DNA of 39,855 nucleotides from Fibrobacter succinogenes (GCA_902768715.1 CACXMH010000016.1:1-39855), one strand, 5' to 3'. Numbered from the stretch's first letter, positions 1 to 6,919 are shown. Made by a program: numbers and translations. The notes: a model not told the origin generated them from the letters alone.

Positions 1-546
1 GGAACGATTGAGCTCCCGTTTGCGCTCCCTACGGCGGTGGCGGGCATCGCGCTTACGGCGCTCACTGCGGATACGGGCCTTATAGGCGGCTTTTTCGCGA
101 ATTTCGGCATCAAGATTGCGTTTACGCGCATCGGCATCACGGTGGCGCTGGTGTTTATCGGCATTCCGTTCGTGGTGCGAGCGGTGCAGCCGGTGCTCGA
201 AAAGCTGGACCCCGCTTACGAAGAGGCTGCGGGGGTGCTGGGCGCAAGCCGTACAAGGATTTTCTGGAAGGTCATCTTGCCGGAACTGATTCCCGCCATC
301 TTTACGGGTTTCGGGCTCGCTTTCGGGCGCTGCCTCGGCGAATACGGTAGCGTCGTGTTTATAGCGGGCAACATGCCATACGAAACCGAAATTGCGCCGC
401 TCATCATCATGTCGGAACTTCAGGAATACGACTATTCCAGCGCAACGACGATCGCCCTCGTGATGCTGGTGGCATCGTTCATTACGTTGTTCCTGGTGAA
501 CGTGGTGCAGAACAGGAACGCCAAGATTCTCAAGGGAGGTAGCTAA
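1..546 (+). CDS. cysT: Sulfate/thiosulfate ABC transporter permease CysT (5' end cut off by window)
   Basis: Inner-membrane permease subunit of a sulfate importer; it pairs with CysW and is powered by CysA. The frame is open from base 1, and 181 codons of the C-terminal part are present. The visible start reads G-T-I-E-L-P-F-A-L-P-T-A-V-A-G, typical of CysT. The cytoplasmic EAA loop that docks on the ATPase is seen as EEAAGVLGASRTRIFWKVILP (about residues 72-92 of this fragment), followed by hydrophobic segments. The stop codon overlaps the cysW start by one base (TAATG), so the two are translationally coupled. A GTG at 37 is inside the gene and is not the start. Family assignment is secure; sulfate rather than another oxyanion is inferred from the cys neighbours. 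Confidence 0.9.
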   Translation, partial: GTIELPFALPTAVAGIALTALTADTGLIGGFFANFGIKIAFTRIGITVALVFIGIPFVVRAVQPVLEKLDPAYEEAAGVLGASRTRIFWKVILPELIPAIFTGFGLAFGRCLGEYGSVVFIAGNMPYETEIAPLIIMSELQEYDYSSATTIALVMLVASFITLFLVNVVQNRNAKILKGGS

Positions 547-1388
547 TGAGTGCAGTTACGCAGAGCGGGCTACATCGCGATACGAAAGGCTCAAAACTTG
601 TCAGGTATTCGCTGATCGGCATTAGTCTACTTTTCGTCTTCTTGATGCTTATTCTCCCGCTGATTACGGTGATTACCGAAGCGTTCAAGCAGGGTTTTGC
701 GGTGTACAGCAAGGCGGTTGCCGACGATTACACCATCAAGGCGATACTCCTTACGCTGGAGGCCTCGTTTTTTGCTGTCGCCATAAATACGGTCTTTGGC
801 TTGTGTGCCGCCTGGAGCCTCACGAAGTTCAAGTTCAAGGGCAAAAAGATTCTCGCGACGCTCATTGACTTGCCGGTGACGGTTTCGCCGATTATTGCGG
901 GTCTCATTTTCTTGCTCACGTTCGGTCGCCAGAGCCCGATTTTCCCGCTGTTGCAGGATGCCGACATCAAGATTGTCTTCGCGGTGCCGGGAATTGTGCT
1001 TGCGACGATATTTGTCACATTCCCGTTCATTTCCCGCGAACTGATTCCGGTGCTGGAATCGCAGGGAACCGACGAAGAGGAGGCCGCGGCGCTCATGGGA
1101 GCAAAGGGCTTCACGATTTTCAGGCGCATCACCTTTCCGCATATCAAGTGGGCTTTCCTTTACGGCGTGGTGCTTTGCGCGGCGCGCGCCATGGGCGAAT
1201 TCGGTGCGGTGTCGGTGATTTCGGGCCACCTGCGCGGAAAGACGAACACGCTTCCGCTCCATGTGGAAATCCTTTTTAACGAGTTCCAGTACGTGCCCGC
1301 ATTTGCGGTGGCGTCGATACTGGTAATGCTTGCCATTCTCATTCTGGTTGCTCGAAGCGTCATTGAACATAAGGGAAGAAAGAAATAG
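546..1388 (+). CDS. cysW: Sulfate ABC transporter permease CysW
   Basis: Second membrane subunit of the sulfate importer. The 280-residue length is normal for the family. There is a first membrane segment near residues 24-45, further hydrophobic helices spread through the protein, and the EAA loop EEEAAALMGAKGFTIFRRITFP near residues 178-199. The start ATG shares its first base with the last base of the cysT stop, and its ribosome site (AAGGGAGG) lies within the end of cysT. After the stop comes a 56-bp gap with a palindromic repeat before cysA. Together with cysT and cysA it would form a CysTWA2 complex; the periplasmic binding protein gene is not in the window and may lie upstream. Confidence 0.92.
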   Translation: MSAVTQSGLHRDTKGSKLVRYSLIGISLLFVFLMLILPLITVITEAFKQGFAVYSKAVADDYTIKAILLTLEASFFAVAINTVFGLCAAWSLTKFKFKGKKILATLIDLPVTVSPIIAGLIFLLTFGRQSPIFPLLQDADIKIVFAVPGIVLATIFVTFPFISRELIPVLESQGTDEEEAAALMGAKGFTIFRRITFPHIKWAFLYGVVLCAARAMGEFGAVSVISGHLRGKTNTLPLHVEILFNEFQYVPAFAVASILVMLAILILVARSVIEHKGRKK

Positions 1389-1394
1389 CCTTGA

Positions 1395-1423
1395 AAAAAG
1401 ATCCCCGCCTGCGCGGGGATGAC
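1395..1423. repeat. Dispersed palindromic element (REP-like), single unit
   Basis: Perfect 8-bp arms ATCCCCGC (1401-1408) and GCGGGGAT (1413-1420) around a CTGC loop, preceded by an A-tract and followed by GAC. Near-copies occur at 6079-6103 and 39437-39463. The element is flanked by the 7-bp direct repeat GAAATAG at 1382-1388 and 1430-1436. It is translatable in frame with cysA as K-K-D-P-R-L-R-G-D-D-D, a familiar spurious N-terminal extension. Confidence 0.8.
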
Positions 1424-1444
1424 GATTATGAAATAGGAGATTTT

Positions 1445-2503
1445 ATGTACGTCGAACTCAAACATATCAACAAGTATTTCGGAAATTTCAAGGCCTCGGA
1501 CGATGTAACTGTCGGCATCGAGAAAGGCAAGCTGATTGGCCTTCTGGGCCCGAGCGGTTCGGGCAAGACGACGATTCTCCGCATGATTGCGGGGCTCGAA
1601 AACCCGGACAGCGGCGAAATCATCATCGACGGGAAGGTCATCAACAATGTACCCGCAAGCAAGCGTGGCATCGGGTTCGTATTCCAGAGTTACGCCCTGT
1701 TCCGCTACATGACTGTCTTTGATAACGTGGCTTTTGGTCTCAAGATTGCGAAGAAGCCCGCGAATGAAATCAAAGAACGTGTCCACGAACTCTTGGATTT
1801 GGTGGGCCTTTCCGGGCTCGAAAAACGTTACCCCAGCGAACTTTCGGGCGGGCAGCGCCAGCGTGTGGCCTTTGCCCGAGCGCTTGCACCCAACCCGCAA
1901 TTGCTCCTGCTTGACGAACCCTTTGCCGCAATCGACGCGAAGGTGCGTCAGGAACTGCGCAGCTGGCTCAAGGGCATGATCCAGAAGCTCGGCGTCACGA
2001 GCATTTTCGTGACCCACGACCAGGACGAAGCCATTGAGGTGGCCGACGAAATCATCATCACTAACCGGGGCCGCATCGAGCAGGTGGGCTCGCCCTACGA
2101 GGTTTACAGCAACCCGAAAACCGCCTTTACGGCATCGTTCTTCGGCCAGCCCAGCATTTTTAAGGACTATAGTAATTTCCGCCGTTTCGACATCCTTGAA
2201 AATGCGGAAAACGCGATTGTGCGCCCGGAATTCGTGAAGGTCACCAAGAAAAACGAAGTGCAGAAATACAAGAGTTCCGCTGAAGAAGGCGTTGTGGAAG
2301 AAGTGGATTTCCGCGGCTACGGTATCGAACTGCGCGTCCGCGTGAACGGGGTCTTGCTTACGGCCCGCCGGTCTTTCGACCAGCCGAGAATCGATGTAGG
2401 CGAGACCGTGGATGTGTTCATCTACCGCATGTTCGTGACCCAGGGCGACACCGCGACCCTGCTCGAAAACAAGTCCCTACGCGATCCTGTGGTGGTGATT
2501 TAA
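1445..2503 (+). CDS. cysA: Sulfate ABC transporter ATPase CysA
   Basis: Cytoplasmic ATPase of the sulfate importer, 352 residues. Walker A GPSGSGKT lies at 35-42, the Q-loop near 81, signature LSGGQ at 133-137, Walker B LLLLDE at about 153-158, and switch His in VTHD at 191. The C-terminal third (from about residue 240) is a TOBE-type regulatory extension typical of CysA/PotA-class ATPases. The frame is open 18 codons further upstream, but that stretch is the palindromic repeat; the ATG at 1445 follows AGGAGA at the right distance, so I start there. It follows cysW by 56 bp. No convincing terminator lies between it and the next gene, but a promoter is present there. Confidence 0.93.
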   Translation: MYVELKHINKYFGNFKASDDVTVGIEKGKLIGLLGPSGSGKTTILRMIAGLENPDSGEIIIDGKVINNVPASKRGIGFVFQSYALFRYMTVFDNVAFGLKIAKKPANEIKERVHELLDLVGLSGLEKRYPSELSGGQRQRVAFARALAPNPQLLLLDEPFAAIDAKVRQELRSWLKGMIQKLGVTSIFVTHDQDEAIEVADEIIITNRGRIEQVGSPYEVYSNPKTAFTASFFGQPSIFKDYSNFRRFDILENAENAIVRPEFVKVTKKNEVQKYKSSAEEGVVEEVDFRGYGIELRVRVNGVLLTARRSFDQPRIDVGETVDVFIYRMFVTQGDTATLLENKSLRDPVVVI

Positions 2504-2560
2504 CGAACGGATGCGGTTTCGCTATAGAAAAAACTGATAATTCCGCATAAAAATTAAGTA

Positions 2561-2590
2561 TTGGACGGGGGTGAAATCCCGTTCTATATT
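2561..2590 (+). promoter_or_regulatory. Promoter with an inverted repeat in the spacer, upstream of the metY-sir-hcy operon
   Basis: TTGGAC (2561-2566), 18-bp spacer, TATATT (2585-2590). The -10 matches the TATATT used by other promoters in the window. The inverted repeat ACGGG-N8-CCCGT (2565-2582) sits between and over the boxes, a plausible operator. Predicted start is near 2597, giving a leader of about 29 nt before the ATG at 2626. Confidence 0.6.
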
Positions 2591-2625
2591 TGGCTGCGGA
2601 CGGAAATTGTACGGAGACATTCTGA

Positions 2626-3852
2626 ATGGATTTCAATACTGCTTTATTGCACCAGAATTTCGGTAGCGACAGATGTAGCGGTTCTACGCTTGCGCCCATT
2701 TACCAGGTGAGCGCCTTTTCGCAGGATTCCGCCGAAAAGCTCGAAGCCGTATTCAACAACAAGGCTCCGGGATTTGCATATACGCGCATCGCGAACCCCA
2801 CGAACGATTCCTTTGAACGCCGAATTGCATCGCTCGAGAAGGGTATCGGCGCGGTGGCCTGCTCTTCGGGCATGGCCGCGGTGACTATCTCGCTTTTGAA
2901 CATTTTGCACGCGGGCGACGAGGTGATTGCGAGTGCAGGGCTCTTTGGCGGCACTATCGACCTGTTCCACGACCTGGAGGCGTTCGGCATCACGACGCGG
3001 TTCGTTACCGAAGTGACCGCCGAAAGTGTCCGCGAACAGCTGAACGAAAAGACAAAGGCGGTATTTACTGAACTTATCGGAAACCCGAAACTGAACGTTG
3101 TTGACCTGAAGGCCGTCGCGGATGCTGCCCACGAGGGCGGCGTCCCGTTCATTGTCGATAGCACGACGGCTACGCCGTACCTTGTGCATCCCTTCGATTT
3201 CGGCGCGGATATCGTGGTGCATTCGTCTTCGAAGTACATTAACGGCAGCGGTTCTGCGATTAGCGGCCTCATTGTCGATAGCGGAAAGTTCCCTTGGGAT
3301 TACGCCCGCTACAAGGGCCTCGAAGAATACAGGCGTTTCGGCAAGTTTGCCTACATTGTGAAACTGCGTAACGGAATCTGGCGTAACGTGGGCTGTTGCG
3401 TTGCTCCCCAGACATCTTTTCTGAATTCGATCGGACTAGAAACGCTTGGCCTGCGCATGGATCGCCTTTGCAGCAATGCGCTGCAACTCTCGGAATTTTT
3501 GCAGGGCTTTGATGGCGTTTCTGTCAACTATCCGGCCCTCAAAAGCAGCCCCTATTACGACCTGATGCAGAAACAACTTGGCGGCAGGGGAGGCGCAATC
3601 CTCACGATTGATGCGGGCACGAAGGAACGGGCGTTCAAGCTGATTAACGGGCTCAAGTACGCCACCATCGCCACCAATATCGGGGATATCCGCACGTTGG
3701 TGATACACCCGGAAAGCACCATCTTTACGCACAGTTCCAAGGAACAGAAGGAACATGCGGGAATTTTCGAAGGGACTATCCGCGTGAGCATCGGGATTGA
3801 GGACATCGAGGATCTGAAGGAAGATTTTGAACAGGCGATTAAGAATATTTAA
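2626..3852 (+). CDS. metY: MetY-type O-acetylhomoserine (thiol/thiocarboxylate) sulfhydrylase, first gene of hcy-like cluster
   Basis: PLP-dependent Cys/Met-metabolism enzyme, 408 residues. The PLP lysine is K203 in HSSSKYINGSGS; D178 in FIVDST contacts the pyridine nitrogen; the phosphate-binding SSGMAAV is at 80-86 and the Y-x-R motif (YTRIANPTN) at 52-60. The family forms homocysteine from O-acetylhomoserine. Because the same operon encodes a sulfite reductase, a ThiS-like carrier, its adenylating enzyme and a JAMM protease, the sulfur donor is probably the carrier thiocarboxylate, as shown for Wolinella succinogenes MetY. It is clearly diverged from the second metY at 9497 (SSSKYINGSGS against SATKFIGGHGT), which fits different sulfur donors. 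SD GGAGAC precedes the ATG. Confidence 0.85.
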   Translation: MDFNTALLHQNFGSDRCSGSTLAPIYQVSAFSQDSAEKLEAVFNNKAPGFAYTRIANPTNDSFERRIASLEKGIGAVACSSGMAAVTISLLNILHAGDEVIASAGLFGGTIDLFHDLEAFGITTRFVTEVTAESVREQLNEKTKAVFTELIGNPKLNVVDLKAVADAAHEGGVPFIVDSTTATPYLVHPFDFGADIVVHSSSKYINGSGSAISGLIVDSGKFPWDYARYKGLEEYRRFGKFAYIVKLRNGIWRNVGCCVAPQTSFLNSIGLETLGLRMDRLCSNALQLSEFLQGFDGVSVNYPALKSSPYYDLMQKQLGGRGGAILTIDAGTKERAFKLINGLKYATIATNIGDIRTLVIHPESTIFTHSSKEQKEHAGIFEGTIRVSIGIEDIEDLKEDFEQAIKNI

Positions 3853-3892
3853 ACGGAGATGCCCGCCTTCGCGGGCATGAAAAAAACGGAGA
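3851..3892. repeat. Short palindromic element flanked by a 9-bp direct repeat
   Basis: Arms ATGCCCGC (3859-3866) and GCGGGCAT (3871-3878) with a CTTC loop. The 9-mer AAACGGAGA occurs directly before (3851-3859) and after (3884-3892) the hairpin. The second copy holds the ribosome site of the sulfite reductase gene, so the element looks inserted into, and flanked by a duplication of, the original SD region. Confidence 0.7.
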
Positions 3893-3900
3893 CACAAAAT

Positions 3901-4761
3901 ATGGCAACGGATTATGCAACTCTTAAAAAGGGCGGTTGGATGCGCCAGAAGCAGAAGAACAACTTCTCGCTGCGCGTGCGCGTGGTGGGCGGCAATTTGA
4001 CTGCAACACAGCTCGTTAAAATCGCAGAAGTCGCCGAAAAATACGGTGAAGGTTACGCTCATTTGACCTCCAGGCAGAGCGTTGAAATCCCGTTCATCAA
4101 GCTGGAAAACGTAGAAGACGTGAAGGCGGCCTTGGCCGAAGGCGGCGTGGAACCGGGCGTTTGCGGACCGCGCGTGCGCACCATCACGGCATGCCAGGGC
4201 GAAGCGGTTTGCCCTAGTGGATGCATTGACACCTACGCGCTTGCCAAGGAACTCGACGACCGTTACTTTGCTCGCGAACTCCCACACAAGTTCAAGTTCG
4301 GCGTGACCGGTTGCCAGAACAACTGCCTCAAGGCCGAAGAAAACGACGTGGGCATCAAGGGTGCCATCAAGGTCAAGTGGCTCGAAGACAAGTGCATCGG
4401 CTGCGGGCTCTGCGCAAAGACCTGCCGCAAGGGCGCCATCAAGGTCGAAAACAAGAAGGTTATCTTCGACGAATCGCAGTGCAACTTCTGCGGACGCTGC
4501 TACAAGTCTTGCCCCACGGACGCCTGGGAAGATACCCACGGCTACATCGTGTCCTTCGGCGGGCTTTTCGGCAACAACATCAACAAGGGCGAAACGATTA
4601 TCCCCTTCATCGAAGACAAGCAAAAACTGCTGGACATCTGCGACGCCGCCATCACGTTCTTTGCCGAGAACGCGAACCCTGGCGAACGCTTCAAGTACAC
4701 CATTGATCGCATAGGCCGCGACGTCTTTGCGAAGAAAATTACGGAGGTTTACAATGGCTGA
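3901..4761 (+). CDS. Small siroheme sulfite reductase with embedded 2x[4Fe-4S] ferredoxin domain
   Basis: 286 residues. Reduces sulfite to sulfide. The N-terminal half (about 20-80) resembles the nitrite/sulfite reductase ferredoxin-like domain. The siroheme/[4Fe-4S] cysteines follow C-x5-C ... C-x3-C: C98, C104, C138, C142. A bacterial ferredoxin domain is inserted after them, with C165/168/171/175 and C194/197/200/204, so electrons can pass directly to the catalytic centre. This single-chain layout resembles AsrC- and Fsr-type small reductases rather than the large CysI. The frame is open back to 3859, but that part is the palindromic repeat; ATG 3901 has SD CGGAGAC. Its last 8 bases overlap the next gene. 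Assimilatory rather than respiratory use is inferred from the operon. Confidence 0.87.
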   Translation: MATDYATLKKGGWMRQKQKNNFSLRVRVVGGNLTATQLVKIAEVAEKYGEGYAHLTSRQSVEIPFIKLENVEDVKAALAEGGVEPGVCGPRVRTITACQGEAVCPSGCIDTYALAKELDDRYFARELPHKFKFGVTGCQNNCLKAEENDVGIKGAIKVKWLEDKCIGCGLCAKTCRKGAIKVENKKVIFDESQCNFCGRCYKSCPTDAWEDTHGYIVSFGGLFGNNINKGETIIPFIEDKQKLLDICDAAITFFAENANPGERFKYTIDRIGRDVFAKKITEVYNG

Positions 4762-5002
4762 AGAATTCAAAATTGACGATACCATCGACATTACCGATGT
4801 CGTGTGCCCGACTACTTTCGTGAAAGCGAAGGTTGCCCTTGAAGAACTGGAAGAAGGCCAAATCCTTTCTATCCGCCTGAACGACGGCGAACCGGTGCAG
4901 AACGTGCCGCGCAGCATCAAGGAAGAAGGACACGAAATCTTGAAACTCGACGACAACCAGGACGGCACCTTCACGCTCATCGTGAAGAAGGTCGGAGACT
5001 AA
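4754..5002 (+). CDS. TusA/SirA-family sulfur-transfer protein
   Basis: 82 residues, the size of TusA. The N-terminal region has D-V-V-C-P-T-T-F-V-K, matching the family's catalytic-cysteine motif C-P-x-P except that the second proline is replaced by threonine (CPTT). The rest fits the two-layer alpha/beta TusA fold, with a C-terminal strand TLIVKKVGD. The start ATG overlaps the reductase gene by 8 bp and is preceded by GGAGG. TusA-like proteins carry persulfide sulfur on the cysteine. In this operon it probably hands sulfide or persulfide between the reductase and the carrier-activation step; a SirA/TusA-like gene next to ThiS-like carriers is a recurrent arrangement. The exact role is inference. 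Confidence 0.8.
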   Translation: MAEEFKIDDTIDITDVVCPTTFVKAKVALEELEEGQILSIRLNDGEPVQNVPRSIKEEGHEILKLDDNQDGTFTLIVKKVGD

Positions 5003-5016
5003 CCAAGGAGTATAAA

Positions 5017-5223
5017 ATGTTTATTACTGTTGCAGGAAACAAGAAAGAATACAAGGACGGCCTCACCGTCGCAGAACTGATTGAAGCCGAGAAGATTGAC
5101 AACCCGCTTTACGTGACGGTTTCGGTAAACGAGGAATTTGTCGAAGGCGGGACGTTTGACAAGGCTGTGCTCAAGGACGGCGACAGCGTCGAGTTCCTCT
5201 ACTTCATGGGAGGCGGCTGCTAA
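5017..5223 (+). CDS. hcyS: ThiS/HcyS-like sulfur-carrier protein with C-terminal Gly-Gly-Gly-Cys
   Basis: 68-residue beta-grasp (ubiquitin-like) protein of the ThiS/MoaD type, with strong SD AAGGAG. The C terminus reads F-L-Y-F-M-G-G-G-C-stop. Ordinary ThiS ends in Gly-Gly, which is adenylated and then thiocarboxylated; here an extra Cys must be removed before activation. That fits the JAMM protease encoded two genes on. In Wolinella HcyS the extra residue is Ala, removed by HcyD. The stop codon overlaps the start of the adenylating enzyme gene (TAATG). Assignment to methionine/homocysteine rather than thiamine synthesis rests on context: no thiazole genes are nearby, while metY, sulfite reductase and a JAMM gene are. 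Confidence 0.85.
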   Translation: MFITVAGNKKEYKDGLTVAELIEAEKIDNPLYVTVSVNEEFVEGGTFDKAVLKDGDSVEFLYFMGGGC

Positions 5224-6032
5224 TGGCATTTACTAACGAACAGTTGGAGCGCTATTCCCGCCACATCATCTTGAAAGAGGTGGGCGCGAAGGGTCAAAAG
5301 AAGCTCCTGAATGCGAAAGTTCTCGTGATTGGTGCGGGTGGCCTCGGAGCCCCTGTAGCCATGTACCTTGCCGCAGCAGGCGTGGGCACCATCGGTATTG
5401 CAGATGCCGACGTAGTGGACCTTTCCAATCTGCAGCGCCAGATTATCCACGCGACGCAGGATGTGGGCAAGCCCAAGGTGCAGTCCGCGAAAGAGACAAT
5501 GGAAGCGATGAACCCCGATGTGAAGGTCATTACCTACCACACCTTCGTCACCAGCGACAACATCCTCGACCTCATCAAGGATTACGATTTCATCATCGAC
5601 GGCACGGACAATTTCCCGGCGAAGTTCCTCATCAACGATGCTTGCGTGATGGCGAAGAAACCTTTCTCCCATGCGGGAATCATCCGCTTCCAGGGCCAGC
5701 TCATGACGTATGTTCCGGGCCAGGGCCCCTGCTACCGCTGCGTATTCAAGGAACCCCCTCCGAAAGATGCCGTGCCGACCTGCAAGCAGGCGGGCGTGAT
5801 TGGCGCGATGGGCGGTGTGATCGGTAGCCTGCAGGCGATGGAAGCCGTCAAGTACATTCTCGGCGTGGGCAACCTGCTTACGGGCTACCTGCTCACCTAC
5901 AATGCGCTCACCATGGAATTCCGCAAGGTCAAACTCCCTACGCATACCGAAGACTGCGCTGTTTGCGGCACGCACCCGACCATCACCCAGCTCATCGACT
6001 ACGAGCAGGCGGTTTGCGACTTGAAGCATTAA
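5223..6032 (+). CDS. hcyF: ThiF/MoeB/HesA-family adenylyltransferase activating the sulfur carrier
   Basis: 269 residues. ATP-dependent C-terminal adenylation of the ThiS-like carrier. The nucleotide-binding loop GAGGLG is at 37-42 followed by D61/D63 (ADADVV), N-L-Q-R-Q at 69-73, and DGTDN at 126-130. A zinc site is formed by C170-x2-C173 (CYRC) and C245-x2-C248 (CAVC). C187 in the PTCKQAG segment occupies the position of the conserved E1-like cysteine. The gene is translationally coupled to the carrier gene. No rhodanese domain is fused, so sulfur is presumably delivered as free sulfide or by TusA. MoeB or ThiF proper are alternatives by sequence alone; the operon favours an HcyF role. Confidence 0.87.
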   Translation: MAFTNEQLERYSRHIILKEVGAKGQKKLLNAKVLVIGAGGLGAPVAMYLAAAGVGTIGIADADVVDLSNLQRQIIHATQDVGKPKVQSAKETMEAMNPDVKVITYHTFVTSDNILDLIKDYDFIIDGTDNFPAKFLINDACVMAKKPFSHAGIIRFQGQLMTYVPGQGPCYRCVFKEPPPKDAVPTCKQAGVIGAMGGVIGSLQAMEAVKYILGVGNLLTGYLLTYNALTMEFRKVKLPTHTEDCAVCGTHPTITQLIDYEQAVCDLKH

Positions 6033-6040
6033 ACCTTTGT

Positions 6041-6103
6041 TGTCATGCCCGCGTAGGCGGGCATCTCCCCTAAAAAAGATCCCCGGTCAAGCCGGGGATG
6101 ACA
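6041..6103. repeat. Composite palindromic element bounded by TGTCAT/ATGACA
   Basis: Two hairpins head to head: ATGCCCGC/GCGGGCAT (6045-6052, 6057-6064) and ATCCCCGG/CCGGGGAT (6079-6086, 6092-6099). The outer ends are TGTCAT (6041) and ATGACA (6098), inverted relative to each other. It lies in the 83-bp gap between the adenylyltransferase and JAMM genes. The same architecture with other stems is seen at 32451-32544. Confidence 0.75.
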
Positions 6104-6115
6104 TTGGAGAAAAAA

Positions 6116-6526
6116 ATGATTTCCATTTCAAAAGACAACTACGAAAAAATCCTCGCGCACGCCCAAAAGAACCTCCCCGAAGAGGCCTGCGGGCTGATTG
6201 CGGGACGCATCGAAGGTAACGACAAGCATATCGAGAAGGTCTACCTGCTCACGAATATCGACCATTCGAACGAACATTTTTCGCTGGACCCCAAGGAACA
6301 GCTTGCCGCCATCAAGGACATGCGTGCAAACGGCCTCTCGCCGCTGGGCAACTGGCATTCTCATCCGGAATCCCCGTCGCGCCCTTCCGACGAAGACAAA
6401 CGCCTTGCCTACGATAGCAGGGCGAGCTACTTGATTCTTTCGCTCATGGACCGTGAACATCCGGTGCTGAACTCTTTCCACATTGAAGGTGATATTGCCA
6501 CGAACGAAGGTCTCGTGATCGGCTAA
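6116..6526 (+). CDS. hcyD: JAB1/MPN (JAMM) metalloprotease, HcyD/Mec-like
   Basis: 136 residues. Zinc metalloprotease that cleaves after the diglycine of ubiquitin-like sulfur carriers. The catalytic Glu is in PEEACGLIAG (residues 21-30) and the JAMM motif H-x-H-x7-S-x2-D is complete: H81, H83, S91, D94 in NWHSHPESPSRPSDED. By analogy with Wolinella HcyD and mycobacterial Mec, it would remove the terminal Cys of the carrier and later release homocysteine from the carrier-homocysteine adduct. ATG 6116 has SD GGAGA; the frame is open six codons upstream into the repeat. It is the last gene of the operon, followed by a terminator. Confidence 0.88.
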   Translation: MISISKDNYEKILAHAQKNLPEEACGLIAGRIEGNDKHIEKVYLLTNIDHSNEHFSLDPKEQLAAIKDMRANGLSPLGNWHSHPESPSRPSDEDKRLAYDSRASYLILSLMDREHPVLNSFHIEGDIATNEGLVIG

Positions 6527-6542
6527 AGAGCTCCGTACAATG

Positions 6543-6598
6543 GTGCCCCTGGGGTTTTACCGAAATCCAGCCCCGGGGGCACTTCTTTTCGTTTTTTT
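6543..6598 (+). terminator. Rho-independent terminator after hcyD
   Basis: 12-bp stem GTGCCCCTGGGG (6543-6554) / CCCCGGGGGCAC (6571-6582) with one wobble pair, then a T-rich tail with seven T at 6592-6598. Ends the metY-sir-hcy transcript. Confidence 0.85.
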
Positions 6599-6739
6599 AT
6601 GGAAATCAATCTGAACAAAATCTCGTCTTGTCAAATGGAGGAGGCCGCAAAAGCCGCCTATTTAGTCATTTAGTCACGTTATAGCAAAAAACTATTACCA
6701 GCTAAAGAAAAATAGTATAACCGAATAGCCCGAATTTGG

Positions 6740-6768
6740 TTGACAGCGAGAAACTTTTTGCCTATATT
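6740..6768 (+). promoter_or_regulatory. Strong promoter of the mccB-mccA operon
   Basis: TTGACA (6740-6745), exactly 17 bp, TATATT (6763-6768). Predicted start near 6775, about 227 nt upstream of mccB. The remainder of the 475-bp gap (6599-6739) shows only AT-rich sequence and a small ATTTAGTC duplication near 6660-6676. Confidence 0.82.
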
Positions 6769-6801
6769 ATCCCTACAAAAATTATAGGAAATAAAATCAC
6801 A

Positions 6802-6861
6802 ATGAATTCACCTGCCTTTTCAAAGAAATTCTGCAACGTGTGTTGCGTGTGTCGATGTTGA
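6802..6861 (+). CDS. Cysteine-rich leader peptide (attenuator uORF)
   Basis: A 19-codon reading frame in the mccB leader: M-N-S-P-A-F-S-K-K-F-C-N-V-C-C-V-C-R-C, stop TGA. Five of the last nine codons are Cys (TGC 6832, TGT 6841, TGC 6844, TGT 6850, TGT 6856). TATAGGAAAT lies about 10 nt upstream as ribosome site. The stop codon overlaps the sequence TGAGCGGG, which can pair with the 5' arm of the downstream terminator. That is the layout of trp/his-type leader peptides: stalling at Cys codons when Cys-tRNA is low should leave TGAGCGGG free. It has no likely function as a protein. Confidence 0.82.
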   Translation: MNSPAFSKKFCNVCCVCRC

Positions 6862-6919
6862 GCGGGCGACTAGTTTTTAGGCTATTGGTTTAACAAGACT
6901 CTAAACACGATCCCGCTCA
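6859..6919 (+). promoter_or_regulatory. Antiterminator: TGAGCGGG pairs with CCCGCTCA
   Basis: TGAGCGGG (6859-6866) starts at the leader-peptide stop codon and is perfectly complementary (8 bp) to CCCGCTCA (6912-6919), the 5' arm of the terminator. The same octamer recurs at 6931-6938 as the 3' arm, so the two structures exclude each other. Confidence 0.78.

Noticed and set aside
1391-1444. N-terminal extension of CysA (K-K-D-P-R-L-R-G-D-D-D)
   Set aside because: Encoded by the dispersed palindromic repeat; no ribosome site before it, while ATG 1445 has AGGAGA.
3436-4980. Long minus-strand frame opposite metY, sulfite reductase and tusA
   Set aside because: Low-complexity hydrophobic/His-rich translation crossing three well-supported genes; a codon-bias shadow.
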